A stretch of DNA of 13,114 nt, taken from the NCBI GenBank assembly GCA_946479035.1, contig CAMLDW010000054.1, positions 1 through 13,114 of the forward strand, written 5' to 3'. The stretch is from an uncultured Chthonomonadaceae bacterium (GTDB lineage Bacteria > Armatimonadota > Fimbriimonadia > Fimbriimonadales > Fimbriimonadaceae). Positions 1 to 7,604 of this stretch are shown here, one piece after another. Within the stretch, counting starts at the first letter, position 1, and each line of letters starts with the position of its first letter. A program made the translations under genes and the position numbers. The notes below the pieces were generated by a model. The model did no database searches, was not told the DNA's origin, and worked only from the letters and a program-made list of their open reading frames with translations.

Positions 1-1
1 G

Positions 2-334
2 GCGTTTGAGAAGGGCGAGCGGTTCGCTGAGCTGCACGAGAACGCGCACACGGTCGCGAGCGGCCTGCGCGTGCCCGCCGCCGTCGGCGACTTCATCATG
101 CTCGACCTGATCCGCGCGACCGGAGGCACCGCGATCGCCGTGTCGGACGAAGAGATGATCGCGTGCGCGAAGGAGATCGCTTCCCGCACAGGGATCTTCG
201 CCTGCCCCGAGGGGGGCGCGACCCTTGCCGCCTACCGCCGCTTGATCGCCTCCGGCTTCCTCAAGGAGGACGAGTCCGTCGTGCTCTTCAACACGGGCAG
301 CGGCGTCAAGTACCTCGAGGCGCTGGGCGCTTGA
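2..334 (+). CDS. thrC: Threonine synthase, C-terminal fragment (5' end outside window)
   Basis: This is the last ~110 residues of a PLP-dependent threonine synthase, which converts O-phosphohomoserine to threonine and phosphate in the cytoplasm. The open frame enters from the left edge with no start in view; the ATG at 107 is internal. Family features seen: ASGLRVP followed by a GDF segment, the GGTAIAVSDEEM strand-helix, the CPEGGAT segment that lies near the PLP phosphate, and the C-terminal FNTGSGVKYLE strand. The catalytic lysine lies upstream, outside the window. The stop at 332-334 sits inside the 3' end of the convergent permease gene (29-base overlap), so the two transcripts share an antisense tail. 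Assignment to the threonine synthase family is firm; a related fold-type II PLP enzyme is the only real alternative. Confidence 0.9.
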   Translation, partial: AFEKGERFAELHENAHTVASGLRVPAAVGDFIMLDLIRATGGTAIAVSDEEMIACAKEIASRTGIFACPEGGATLAAYRRLIASGFLKEDESVVLFNTGSGVKYLEALGA

Positions 335-1532
335 TCTTCAGCAAGGAAACAGGGACGAAGACTAGTGCCAACACAGCAAGCCCCGCGCTGACCTGGAACG
401 CCAGCGCAAACCCGTATCGGTCCCACAGCACGCCAGTCAGGCCGCTCGCCCCTAACGCAGCCACGCCTGTGAGCAGGTTGAAGATCCCCATCGCTGTCCC
501 TTTCGCCTCCTTGGGCGCGTGGTCGCTCACGAGCGCCTTGCTCACACCCTGAGAGATCCCGATGTACACGCCATACAGCAGGAACAGCGGCCAAAGCCAG
601 CCTGCGCCCGTCATAGAAAACCCCAGGTAAACGAGGGCGTAGAGCAGCCAGGACGCGCCGATCGGCCACCACCGCCCGACTCGGTCGCTGAGCTTCCCCG
701 CAGGGTAGCTGACCAGTACGTAGGTCACGTTGTACGCCATGTACGCCAGCACGACCTGCATGTCGCTCAGCTTTAGGCTCTTAGCGCGAAGCAACAAGAA
801 CGCGTCCGAGGAGTTTGCCAAGGCGAAGAGCAGGCAAGGCACCATCACCCACCAGAACGACGCGGGCAGGCTCCGCCAGGAGACCCGCTCCCGCACCTCG
901 CGCGCGATCGCCGGCGCGCCTTCTCTGATGCGAGTCGTCAGCCACCACGCCACAACTCCTGGAAAGAACGCGAGGACAAAGATCAGCCTGTACTGCCCCG
1001 GAAACAGCCAAACCATGAGCAGCAGCAGCGCCACGCCGACCAGCGCGCCGGCGGTGTCCATCATCCGGTGCATCCCGAAGATCCGTCCGGCTCGCTCCGG
1101 AGGAGCGACGTCTGCGATTAGCGCGTCCCGCGCCGAAGTCCGCAGCCCCTTGCCAAACCGGTCGATCACACGGGCTGCGAGCGCCACGGGCCACGCAAAA
1201 GCCAGCGCCAACAGCGGCTTGCCCACGGCGCTCAGCCCGTACCCCCACTGCACGTACGGAGCGCGCCTGCCCGTCCTGTCCGAGCGCAGCCCGCTCCACC
1301 CCTTCAGAACGCTCGCCGTCGCCTCCGCCAGCCCCTCGATCAGCCCTACCAGGGCCTTCGGCGCACCAAGCACGCTCGTTAAGAAGATTGGAACGATCGG
1401 GTAGACGATCTCGGTGCTGACGTCAGCAAAGAAGCTAATCCAGCCCAGCGTCCAAACCCTCTTAGGCAGACCGAGCCTTCCAGGTTCGGCGTCGGGAGGC
1501 GTTTTCTGGGGCTCGGGGGTTTGCACCGCCAT
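306..1532 (-). CDS. MFS family permease, 12-TM type
   Basis: A 408-residue integral membrane protein of the major facilitator superfamily, close to the usual ~400-residue length. After a hydrophilic, proline-rich N-terminus of about 25 residues come hydrophobic helices consistent with 12 spans. The cytoplasmic loop 2-3 region carries LRSDRTGRRAPYV, the MFS motif A (D-R-x-GRR). The second repeat has a matching KLSDRVGRWWPIG. The segment DRFGKGLRTSARDALIAD after helix 4 is characteristic of one clade of uncharacterised bacterial permeases. Substrate is unknown; drug or metabolite efflux is plausible for this superfamily but not shown. The ATG at 1530-1532 has no clear Shine-Dalgarno sequence and lies 14 bases from the divergent MetH-like start. 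The 3' end overlaps the threonine synthase gene by 29 bases. Confidence 0.85.
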   Translation of the reverse strand: MAVQTPEPQKTPPDAEPGRLGLPKRVWTLGWISFFADVSTEIVYPIVPIFLTSVLGAPKALVGLIEGLAEATASVLKGWSGLRSDRTGRRAPYVQWGYGLSAVGKPLLALAFAWPVALAARVIDRFGKGLRTSARDALIADVAPPERAGRIFGMHRMMDTAGALVGVALLLLMVWLFPGQYRLIFVLAFFPGVVAWWLTTRIREGAPAIAREVRERVSWRSLPASFWWVMVPCLLFALANSSDAFLLLRAKSLKLSDMQVVLAYMAYNVTYVLVSYPAGKLSDRVGRWWPIGASWLLYALVYLGFSMTGAGWLWPLFLLYGVYIGISQGVSKALVSDHAPKEAKGTAMGIFNLLTGVAALGASGLTGVLWDRYGFALAFQVSAGLAVLALVFVPVSLLKIKRPAPRGT

Positions 1533-1547
1533 AATTTAGCCCAGAAG
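1526..1547. promoter_or_regulatory. Very short divergent start region (permease / MetH-like)
   Basis: Only 14 bases (1533-1546) separate the two divergent start codons, so both promoters must overlap coding sequence. On the plus strand, CATAAT at 1530-1535 resembles a -10 box and would put transcription start within a few bases of the GTG at 1547, giving a leaderless or nearly leaderless mRNA. This fits the absence of a Shine-Dalgarno sequence before either gene. No convincing -35 hexamer is present at the expected spacing. This is inference from spacing and one weak motif. Confidence 0.3.
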
Positions 1548-3487
1548 TGAACTTCGTATCTCCTTTCCTCGACGCTTTGCAGGAGCGCGTGCTCGTTTGG
1601 GACGGCGCCAGCGGCACGCAGTTCCAGCGCATGGGGCTGTCCGACGCAGACTTTACGCTGGCGCCTGGCGGCTCGTTTGATGGAAGGTTGAAGGAGGCCG
1701 CAGAGCGGCTGGGCGGCAAGGTGCTCGAAGGGTGCAACGACATCCTCTCGATCACCCGACCAGACGTGGTCGAAAAGCTTCACGAGAGCTACTACGCTGT
1801 AGGCAGCGACATCGTCGAGACAAACTCCTTTGGCTCCACCTCGATCGTCCTAGGCGAATACGAGGTTCCAGAGCTGGTCTACGACGTAAGCCTTGCCGCC
1901 GCACAATGTGCAAGGCGCGCCGCTGACAGGTGGTCGCAAATCAAGCCGCGCTTCGTAGGCGGCGGGATCGGCCCTGGCACCAAGCTCGTCAGCCTCGGCC
2001 AGACTACGTGGCAAGAGCTCGAACGCACCTATTGCGACTCCGCGCGCGGCCTGCTCGACGGCGGCGTCGATCTGCTGCTTCTTGAGACCCTTCAGGACCT
2101 ATTGATGGTCAAGGCGAGCATCGTCGCGTGCCACCGTGCGATGGTCGAGACCGGTCGCCGCGTTCCGATCATCGTGCAGGTCACGATGGAGCAGAACGGC
2201 ACGATGCTCGTGGGCAGCGAGATAGCCGCTGCGCTCAACATGGTCGAGTGCTTCCCCGCCGTCGTCGCGTTCGGCATGAACTGCGCGACAGGCCCGGTCG
2301 AGATGGCGCCGCACGTCAAGTTCCTGGGCGAGAACAGCACGAGGCCCGTCAGTGTGCAGCCCAACGCGGGGCTCCCGACGATGGAAGGCGGCCAAGCGGT
2401 GTACAAGCTCACTCCTGAAGAACTGGCGCGCCACCACGAGGAGTTCGTCAAGGAGCACGGCACCGCGCTCGTTGGCGGCTGCTGCGGCACGACGCCGGAG
2501 CACATCAAGCTGGTCGTCGATGCAGTCGGTGGCAGGCCGCACGGCGCCAGCTCGCACTGGGCCAGGCAGCGCTCTCTCTTCCCTGGCTTCGACTTCGACG
2601 TCAAAACCGAACGGCAGGCCGCGGCGTACAGCCTGGTCGGCTGCTCCTCGCTCTACCAGTTCGTGCCGTACAAGCAGGACGCGTCGTTCCTCATCGTGGG
2701 AGAGCGCACGAACGCCAACGGCAGCCGGAGGTTCAAGGACCTGCTAGCCAAGGACAACTGGGACGCGATGGTCGAGCTCGCGCGAGAGCTCGAGGGCGAA
2801 GGCTCTCACGTCATCGACGTCTGCACGGCCTATGTCGGGCGGGACGAGGAGCGGGACATGAAGACGCTGCTCAAGCTCCTGAACAAGCAGGTCACCGTGC
2901 CCGTCATGATAGACTCGACGGAACCGAACGTCGTGGAAGCCTCGCTCCAGTGCCTCGCCGGCAAACCAATCATCAACTCAATCCACTTCGAGGACGGCGG
3001 TGAGAGGCTGCACAAGGTCGTCGGCTATGCTAGGAAATACGGGGCCGCCGTCGTCGCGCTGACCATCGACGAGGCGGGCATGGCCAAGAGCGCCGACCGG
3101 AAGGTCCAGATCGCCGAGAGGATCATTACCGAAACGCGCAACGCCGGGCTCCCCGACCACGACGTCTTCTTCGACTGCCTCACCTTCACGCTCGGCTCGG
3201 GCGACGAGGAGTTCCGTGCGGCCGGTATCCAGACTATCGAAGCGATCAAGGAGATAAGACGCGCGTATCCGCTCGTCAACACGATCCTTGGCGTGAGCAA
3301 CATCTCGTTCGGCCTTAACCCCGCCGCCCGCGTCGTGCTCAACTCCGCGTTCCTTCACTACGCCCTCGAGGCCGGCCTGACGAGCGCGATCGTCCACGCA
3401 AGCAAGATCATGCCCGAGAACAAGGTCGAGCCCGAGGTCTGGCAGATCACGTCCGACCTCGTGTTCGACCGACGGCAATACGCCTGA
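1547..3487 (+). CDS. MetH-like homocysteine/folate methyltransferase lacking the cobalamin and reactivation domains
   Basis: A 646-residue protein corresponding to the N-terminal half of cobalamin-dependent methionine synthase. Residues ~1-330 form the homocysteine S-methyltransferase barrel: VWDGASGTQF near the start, and the three zinc/thiolate ligands Cys246 (GMNCATG), Cys312 and Cys313 (GGCCGTTPEH). Residues ~375-640 form the pterin-binding barrel: LIVGERTNANGS, VMIDSTEPNVVEA and GVSNISFGLNPAAR. The style matches MetH of Actinobacteria. It ends at LVFDRRQYA, exactly where full-length MetH (~1200 residues) continues into the helical cap, B12-binding and AdoMet-reactivation modules. The other frames after the stop show no continuation. 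The GTG start is chosen because the next ATG (codon ~29) would remove the conserved DGASGT motif. Likely a split MetH needing a separate B12 protein. Function in methionine synthesis is inferred. Confidence 0.85.
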   Translation: MNFVSPFLDALQERVLVWDGASGTQFQRMGLSDADFTLAPGGSFDGRLKEAAERLGGKVLEGCNDILSITRPDVVEKLHESYYAVGSDIVETNSFGSTSIVLGEYEVPELVYDVSLAAAQCARRAADRWSQIKPRFVGGGIGPGTKLVSLGQTTWQELERTYCDSARGLLDGGVDLLLLETLQDLLMVKASIVACHRAMVETGRRVPIIVQVTMEQNGTMLVGSEIAAALNMVECFPAVVAFGMNCATGPVEMAPHVKFLGENSTRPVSVQPNAGLPTMEGGQAVYKLTPEELARHHEEFVKEHGTALVGGCCGTTPEHIKLVVDAVGGRPHGASSHWARQRSLFPGFDFDVKTERQAAAYSLVGCSSLYQFVPYKQDASFLIVGERTNANGSRRFKDLLAKDNWDAMVELARELEGEGSHVIDVCTAYVGRDEERDMKTLLKLLNKQVTVPVMIDSTEPNVVEASLQCLAGKPIINSIHFEDGGERLHKVVGYARKYGAAVVALTIDEAGMAKSADRKVQIAERIITETRNAGLPDHDVFFDCLTFTLGSGDEEFRAAGIQTIEAIKEIRRAYPLVNTILGVSNISFGLNPAARVVLNSAFLHYALEAGLTSAIVHASKIMPENKVEPEVWQITSDLVFDRRQYA

Positions 3488-3539
3488 CCGCGCACCGATC
3501 CAGGTTCAATGAGCCTCGATTCCCAGGTAACTTTGAGGC

Positions 3540-6137
3540 ATGAACGCGACCCGGACCCTCAATTGCGTGGCGATGGCACTGGCTCTCCTCGCCTCCTCCT
3601 CGTCGTTCGCCAGCGGAAGTGGCAACAACGAGGAAATCCTGGCCAAGGGCGGGTTCATCCTGCCCGGCGGAGTCATCGAGAAGCTCGTCACGGCCCCGCG
3701 GCACCTCAACGTGACTCTCAACAACGTCGGGCCAGACGGCGAGCACTACCTGGTCCGCACGAGACCGAGCCTCGTGAAGTTCGCCGACCTCTCAAAGCCT
3801 TACTACAACCTCGGCGGCTTCCAGGTCGACATCCAGGCAACGCGCGCGCGCTCGATCACAGTCTCTTCTTCGACGAGCCTCGACGTCTACGACTGGAAGA
3901 CGAAACAGCGCTGGGCCGTCCAGCTCCCGGACGGCGCGACGTCCACGGGCGAATCGTTCTCGCCGGACGGCAAGACGATCGCGTTCTTCGCGAACTTCGC
4001 CGACGCCTCGTACCTCTACGTCGCGGACACGGCCACCGGAAAAGTGCGCAGGCTGAACAAACGCCCGCTCATGGCGACGAACGTGACGAGCCCTGAGTGG
4101 ACGGACGGCGGAAAGGCGCTCATGGCCGTCTTCCGCCCCGATCGCATGCCCGCTCCGCCGAACGAACCGAGCCTGAACGACGTGCCCTTCATCGAGCGCA
4201 CCGACCCTCGCAACAACGAGCTGCGCGTGTTCTTCTCGCTGCTGCAGTCGCCACAGGACGACGCGCTATACGAGTACTACATGACCGGCCAACTCGCCAA
4301 GGTCTCGCTCGACGGCAAGCTCACCGAAATCGGGACGCCCAAGATGGTGCGTTCGATCGACTCCAACCCGAGCGGAGGAGCGGTGCGCGTCACGACCGTG
4401 GTCAAGCCGTTCAGCCGCATCGTCCAGCCCAGCAGCTTCGGGTTTGTCGAAGAGGTGTGGGACGGGACGGGCAAGACGCTGGCGGAACTGAGCAAGCGCG
4501 AGATTCAACTCGGCGGCGACACGGTAGTCGAGCAGCAAGAGCAGATGGCGTTTTGGCTTGAAAACGCGGGCTATTCGGCCGAGCAGGCGCGGGGAGGCGG
4601 GCGCTTCGGAGGCGGTGGCCAAGCCGGCAGCGCGGGCGACGGAAAGCGCGCGATCGCTTGGCGCCCCGACGGCGCGGGACTGAGCTACCTGCAGCGCGAA
4701 CCTGCGGACAAGGAGAACCCCAACGCACCGCGAAAGGACCGCGTCATGCTCTGGAAGGCGCCGTTCGGCGAGAAAGACGTCGAGACCGTCTACGCCACGA
4801 GCGACTCGATCGGCTCGCTGAGCTACTCGGCCGACTGTCGCACGCTCTTCATATCCACGACACGCGGCGGGAACAGCGTGCTCTACGCTGTCAACCTCGA
4901 AGGCGACCAGAAGCTACAAGAGATCTACTCGTACAAGACTGGCCCGGACGTCGACCCGCCAGGCACCCTCGTCACAACAACGAACGCCAACGGCAGCCGA
5001 GTCGTGCGAATGAGCGGCAACAAAGTCTGGCTGCAAGGTACGCAGAACAGTCCGAAGCCGCTCGAGAACGCGCCGAGGCCGTTCCTCAAGGAAGTGACAC
5101 TCGGTGGAGGGGAGCCGAAGATCGTCTGGCAGTCTGCAGAAGACACGTACGAGACGCTGAACGACATCGTAACCGACGATGCAAGCCAGATCGTCATCAA
5201 CCGCGAGAGCCCGACGCTCCTGCCCGACAGCTGGCTCCTCAACGTTGCGAGCGGGGAGAAGACGAAGCTCACCAACAACAAGGACTACACGCCCGAAATG
5301 ACAGAGACGATCAAGGAGCGCTTCCGCGTCAAGCGGCCCGACGGCTTTTCGTTCTGGGTCAGCGTCACGCTCCCCAAGACGTGGACCAAGGACAAGCCTT
5401 TGCCTGCGTTCTTCTGGTTCTATCCGAGCGAGTTTACGGACCAGGCTTCGTACGACCGTGCGGACGCGCGCTACAACAAGAACCGCTGGGTCAGCTACGG
5501 CCCGCAGAGCAAGGAGTTCTTCACACAGCTCGGATACGCAGTCGTAGCGCCAGACTGCCCTATCGTCGGCAAAGCCGGAATGATGAACAACAACTACGTC
5601 AACGACCTGCTGCACAACCTCTCGACGACGATCGACGAACTGGTCAAGCGCGGCATGGTCGACCGGGAGAAGCTGGCGATCGGCGGGCACTCCTACGGCG
5701 CGTTCAGCACCGCCAACGCGCTCGTGCACACGCCTTTCTTCAAGGCTGGCATCGCTGGCGACGGCAACTACAACCGCACGCTCACACCCACGCGCTTCCA
5801 GAACGAACAGCGGCTGCTCATGGACGCGCGTGAGGTCTATGAGGACATGTCGCCGATCCTCTATGCTGACCACATGACCGGCGCGCTGCTCATGTACCAC
5901 AGCATGACGGACCAGAACGTCGGCACCAACCCGGTCCACGCCAAAAACATGTACCTAGTGCTTGAAAGCATCGGTAAAGACGCCGCGCTCTACATGTACC
6001 CGCACGAGGACCACGGCCAGCGCGCGCAGGAGACCGTGCTAGACATGTGGTCGCGCTGGGTCGCGTGGCTCGACAAGTACGTCATGAACGCGGGCGCGCC
6101 GCCACCGGCCGACAAGAAAGAGGGCGGCGGGCAGTGA
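3540..6137 (+). CDS. Secreted S9 family serine peptidase, glutamyl endopeptidase (S9D)-like
   Basis: An 865-residue prolyl-oligopeptidase-family peptidase. Residues ~1-25 are a signal peptide ending near FASG, so the enzyme probably acts in the periplasm or outside the cell. Residues ~30-570 form a beta-propeller with repeated SPDGKTIAF-like strands. Residues ~600-860 are the alpha/beta hydrolase. The catalytic triad is visible: Ser718 in GGHSYGAF, Asp791 in SMTDQNVGT, His825 in HEDHG. The run YNRTLTPTRFQNEQR after the nucleophile is typical of plant and bacterial glutamyl endopeptidases, so cleavage after Glu is a reasonable but untested guess. A glycine-rich insertion occupies ~350-367. The ATG at 3540 gives a charged n-region; the preceding GAGG is unusually close, and the ATG at codon 12 is the alternative start. 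It lies 52 bases after the MetH-like gene and overlaps the next gene by four bases. Confidence 0.88.
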   Translation: MNATRTLNCVAMALALLASSSSFASGSGNNEEILAKGGFILPGGVIEKLVTAPRHLNVTLNNVGPDGEHYLVRTRPSLVKFADLSKPYYNLGGFQVDIQATRARSITVSSSTSLDVYDWKTKQRWAVQLPDGATSTGESFSPDGKTIAFFANFADASYLYVADTATGKVRRLNKRPLMATNVTSPEWTDGGKALMAVFRPDRMPAPPNEPSLNDVPFIERTDPRNNELRVFFSLLQSPQDDALYEYYMTGQLAKVSLDGKLTEIGTPKMVRSIDSNPSGGAVRVTTVVKPFSRIVQPSSFGFVEEVWDGTGKTLAELSKREIQLGGDTVVEQQEQMAFWLENAGYSAEQARGGGRFGGGGQAGSAGDGKRAIAWRPDGAGLSYLQREPADKENPNAPRKDRVMLWKAPFGEKDVETVYATSDSIGSLSYSADCRTLFISTTRGGNSVLYAVNLEGDQKLQEIYSYKTGPDVDPPGTLVTTTNANGSRVVRMSGNKVWLQGTQNSPKPLENAPRPFLKEVTLGGGEPKIVWQSAEDTYETLNDIVTDDASQIVINRESPTLLPDSWLLNVASGEKTKLTNNKDYTPEMTETIKERFRVKRPDGFSFWVSVTLPKTWTKDKPLPAFFWFYPSEFTDQASYDRADARYNKNRWVSYGPQSKEFFTQLGYAVVAPDCPIVGKAGMMNNNYVNDLLHNLSTTIDELVKRGMVDREKLAIGGHSYGAFSTANALVHTPFFKAGIAGDGNYNRTLTPTRFQNEQRLLMDAREVYEDMSPILYADHMTGALLMYHSMTDQNVGTNPVHAKNMYLVLESIGKDAALYMYPHEDHGQRAQETVLDMWSRWVAWLDKYVMNAGAPPPADKKEGGGQ

Positions 6138-6511
6138 GGGCGCTGGTGCTTCTAGCGGTCGCGCTCTGCATGGCTGGGTGCGGCGGCGTAGGGGGCCTCG
6201 TGGGCCTCAGCTTCTTCAACGGCCATTGGGTCGGCACCTGGGACGGCGCGGTCGACAACGGCACTGCGACGTTCGACGTGGACGTCACGGGCGACATCAC
6301 AGGCACGATGCACAGCGTGGGAGCCAACCTCGACGGCCCAGTCACCGGCGCGATCCAGAACAACGGGAACACAGGCATCACAGTTACCTTCACCGGCCAA
6401 GCGCCACAGTCCGGCGACGGCACCATGGCGCTGACCAACGGCGGCACCAAGCTCCAGGGCATCCTGACGTTCGGCTCCGACCCGGTCACGTTCGTCCTAG
6501 ACGGGCCGTAG
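6134..6511 (+). CDS. Small lipoprotein of unknown function
   Basis: A 125-residue protein with a lipoprotein signal: a hydrophobic stretch after MRAL and the lipobox MAGC at about residues 13-16, followed by glycine-rich residues. The mature part begins NGHWVGTWDG and is rich in Gly, Thr, Val and Asp with alternating polar and hydrophobic residues, suggesting a small beta-barrel or sandwich. The opening resembles small secreted proteins with a W-x-G-x-W start. I do not recognise a specific family. The GTG at 6134 is preferred over an upstream in-frame start because it places a standard signal peptide at the N-terminus, overlaps the peptidase stop as GTGA, and has GAGGG upstream at 6119-6124. 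Coupling to the peptidase suggests co-production at the cell envelope. A hairpin follows the stop. Confidence 0.75.
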   Translation: MRALVLLAVALCMAGCGGVGGLVGLSFFNGHWVGTWDGAVDNGTATFDVDVTGDITGTMHSVGANLDGPVTGAIQNNGNTGITVTFTGQAPQSGDGTMALTNGGTKLQGILTFGSDPVTFVLDGP

Positions 6512-6529
6512 CGCCCAGGAAACACAGTA

Positions 6530-6563
6530 GCGGCGCGCCCCGCTTGAGGGCGGGACGCGCCGC
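6530..6563. terminator. GC-rich hairpin between convergent operons, probable bidirectional terminator
   Basis: GCGGCGCG at 6530-6537 pairs perfectly with CGCGCCGC at 6556-6563. Inside, after one C/A mismatch, five more G-C pairs form (6539-6543 with 6550-6554), leaving a small loop around TTGAG. It lies between the lipoprotein stop (6511) and the binding-protein stop (6579) of oppositely transcribed genes, where a shared terminator is expected. Neither strand has a following T-run, so it may pause transcription or stabilise 3' ends rather than act as a classical intrinsic terminator. Confidence 0.55.
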
Positions 6564-6578
6564 GACGATCTTCTCCGG

Positions 6579-7592
6579 TCAATAGATGCTGTCCGGGAAG
6601 TAGAACTGCTTCGCGTTCTCAGGAGTGACGAGCTCGATGTCGAGCATCATGTGCTTCGGAGTGAACTGCATCGCCTTCTCCTTGCCGATCGTCAGCATCT
6701 CGACCGCCTTCTGCATTCCGAGGACGATCATCGAGGGCGGATAGGTGATGTCGGCGGGATAGAGCGGGTCCTTCTCCATCACGCGCTTGACGATGTCCTT
6801 CATCCCGGCCCCGCCGAGCATCCAGACCTGATTTACACGACCGGCCGCCTTCAGAGCGTTCTCCGCACCGAGCGCCATGTCGTCGTCCTGCGCCCAGATC
6901 GCGTCGATCTTCGGGTTAGCGACCAGAATGTTCTGCATCGCTTTGTCCGCTGTGTCGCGGCTCCACTCTCCGCGCTGAACCGCGACGATGTTAACGCCGG
7001 GATTCGTTCTGAACACTTCCATCGCCGCGTTATAGCGGTCGTCGTCCACGGTGCAGTTGATGCCGCGGAGCACGACGAGGTTCCCTCTCGCCCCAGTGTG
7101 AGTCTTTGGATCCGCACCCATCTTGTCAACAATGTACTGCGCTGACTTCCGGCCGAAAGCTTTGTTGTCGCCCTCGACAAAGAAATCAGCGAAAGGCTCG
7201 GTGAAGCCGCGGTCGACGTTAATCGTCAGTATTCCGGCGTCGTGCAGCTTTTTCGCAGCCGGCGTCACAGGGCCGCTCGAAGTACAAAGGATCACGAGCG
7301 CGTCGATGCCTTGCGCCTTCAGGTTCTCAAGGTCGGCGATCTGCTCCTCGTCGCTCTTCGCCGACTCAATGATCCAGTCGACGTTTGGATAGAGCTTCGC
7401 GGCCTCCTTTGCCCAATAGTTGACGCCCGCGGTCCAGCCGTGGTCTGGGTCGGGAATCGCGACACCGATCTTGAACCGCTTGCCAGTGGCAGCCCCGACG
7501 CCTCCGCCATTTGGGGTCGCGCCGGAGTTGCATCCGGAGACTAAGACCATCACACATGCGGACATCGCCGCGAGAGTCCAATACTTCTTCAT
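6579..7592 (-). CDS. Sugar ABC transporter substrate-binding lipoprotein, ribose type
   Basis: A 337-residue periplasmic binding protein of the RbsB/LacI-like fold (Peripla_BP_4). The N-terminus MKK plus hydrophobic segment ends in the lipobox VSGC with lipidated Cys21, followed by a Gly/Asn-rich tether and the first domain strand FKIGVAIPDPDHGW. Other family signatures are LENLKAQGIDALVI, ILTINVDRGF and the WAQDDDMALGAENALKAAGR segment that closes the second lobe. The C-terminus YFPDSIY recurs in this subfamily. It captures a sugar or polyol for the permease encoded 12 bases upstream. The ATG at 7592 has a good GAGG six bases before it. It is the last gene of an operon in ATPase-permease-binding protein order, as in rbsACB. 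Substrate cannot be told from the sequence. Confidence 0.9.
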   Translation of the reverse strand: MKKYWTLAAMSACVMVLVSGCNSGATPNGGGVGAATGKRFKIGVAIPDPDHGWTAGVNYWAKEAAKLYPNVDWIIESAKSDEEQIADLENLKAQGIDALVILCTSSGPVTPAAKKLHDAGILTINVDRGFTEPFADFFVEGDNKAFGRKSAQYIVDKMGADPKTHTGARGNLVVLRGINCTVDDDRYNAAMEVFRTNPGVNIVAVQRGEWSRDTADKAMQNILVANPKIDAIWAQDDDMALGAENALKAAGRVNQVWMLGGAGMKDIVKRVMEKDPLYPADITYPPSMIVLGMQKAVEMLTIGKEKAMQFTPKHMMLDIELVTPENAKQFYFPDSIY

Positions 7593-7604
7593 CTTCGTCC
7601 TCGA

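Noticed and set aside
3488..3539. Possible frameshift cutting off the rest of MetH.
   Set aside because: The three forward frames after the stop show nothing like the expected cap or B12-binding sequence, and the peptidase gene begins 52 bases on.
4658..5939. Long open frames in other frames of the peptidase gene (391 codons on +, 341 codons on -).
   Set aside because: They are Arg-rich, low-complexity shadows typical of GC-rich coding DNA; the frame used has a signal peptide and full catalytic triad.
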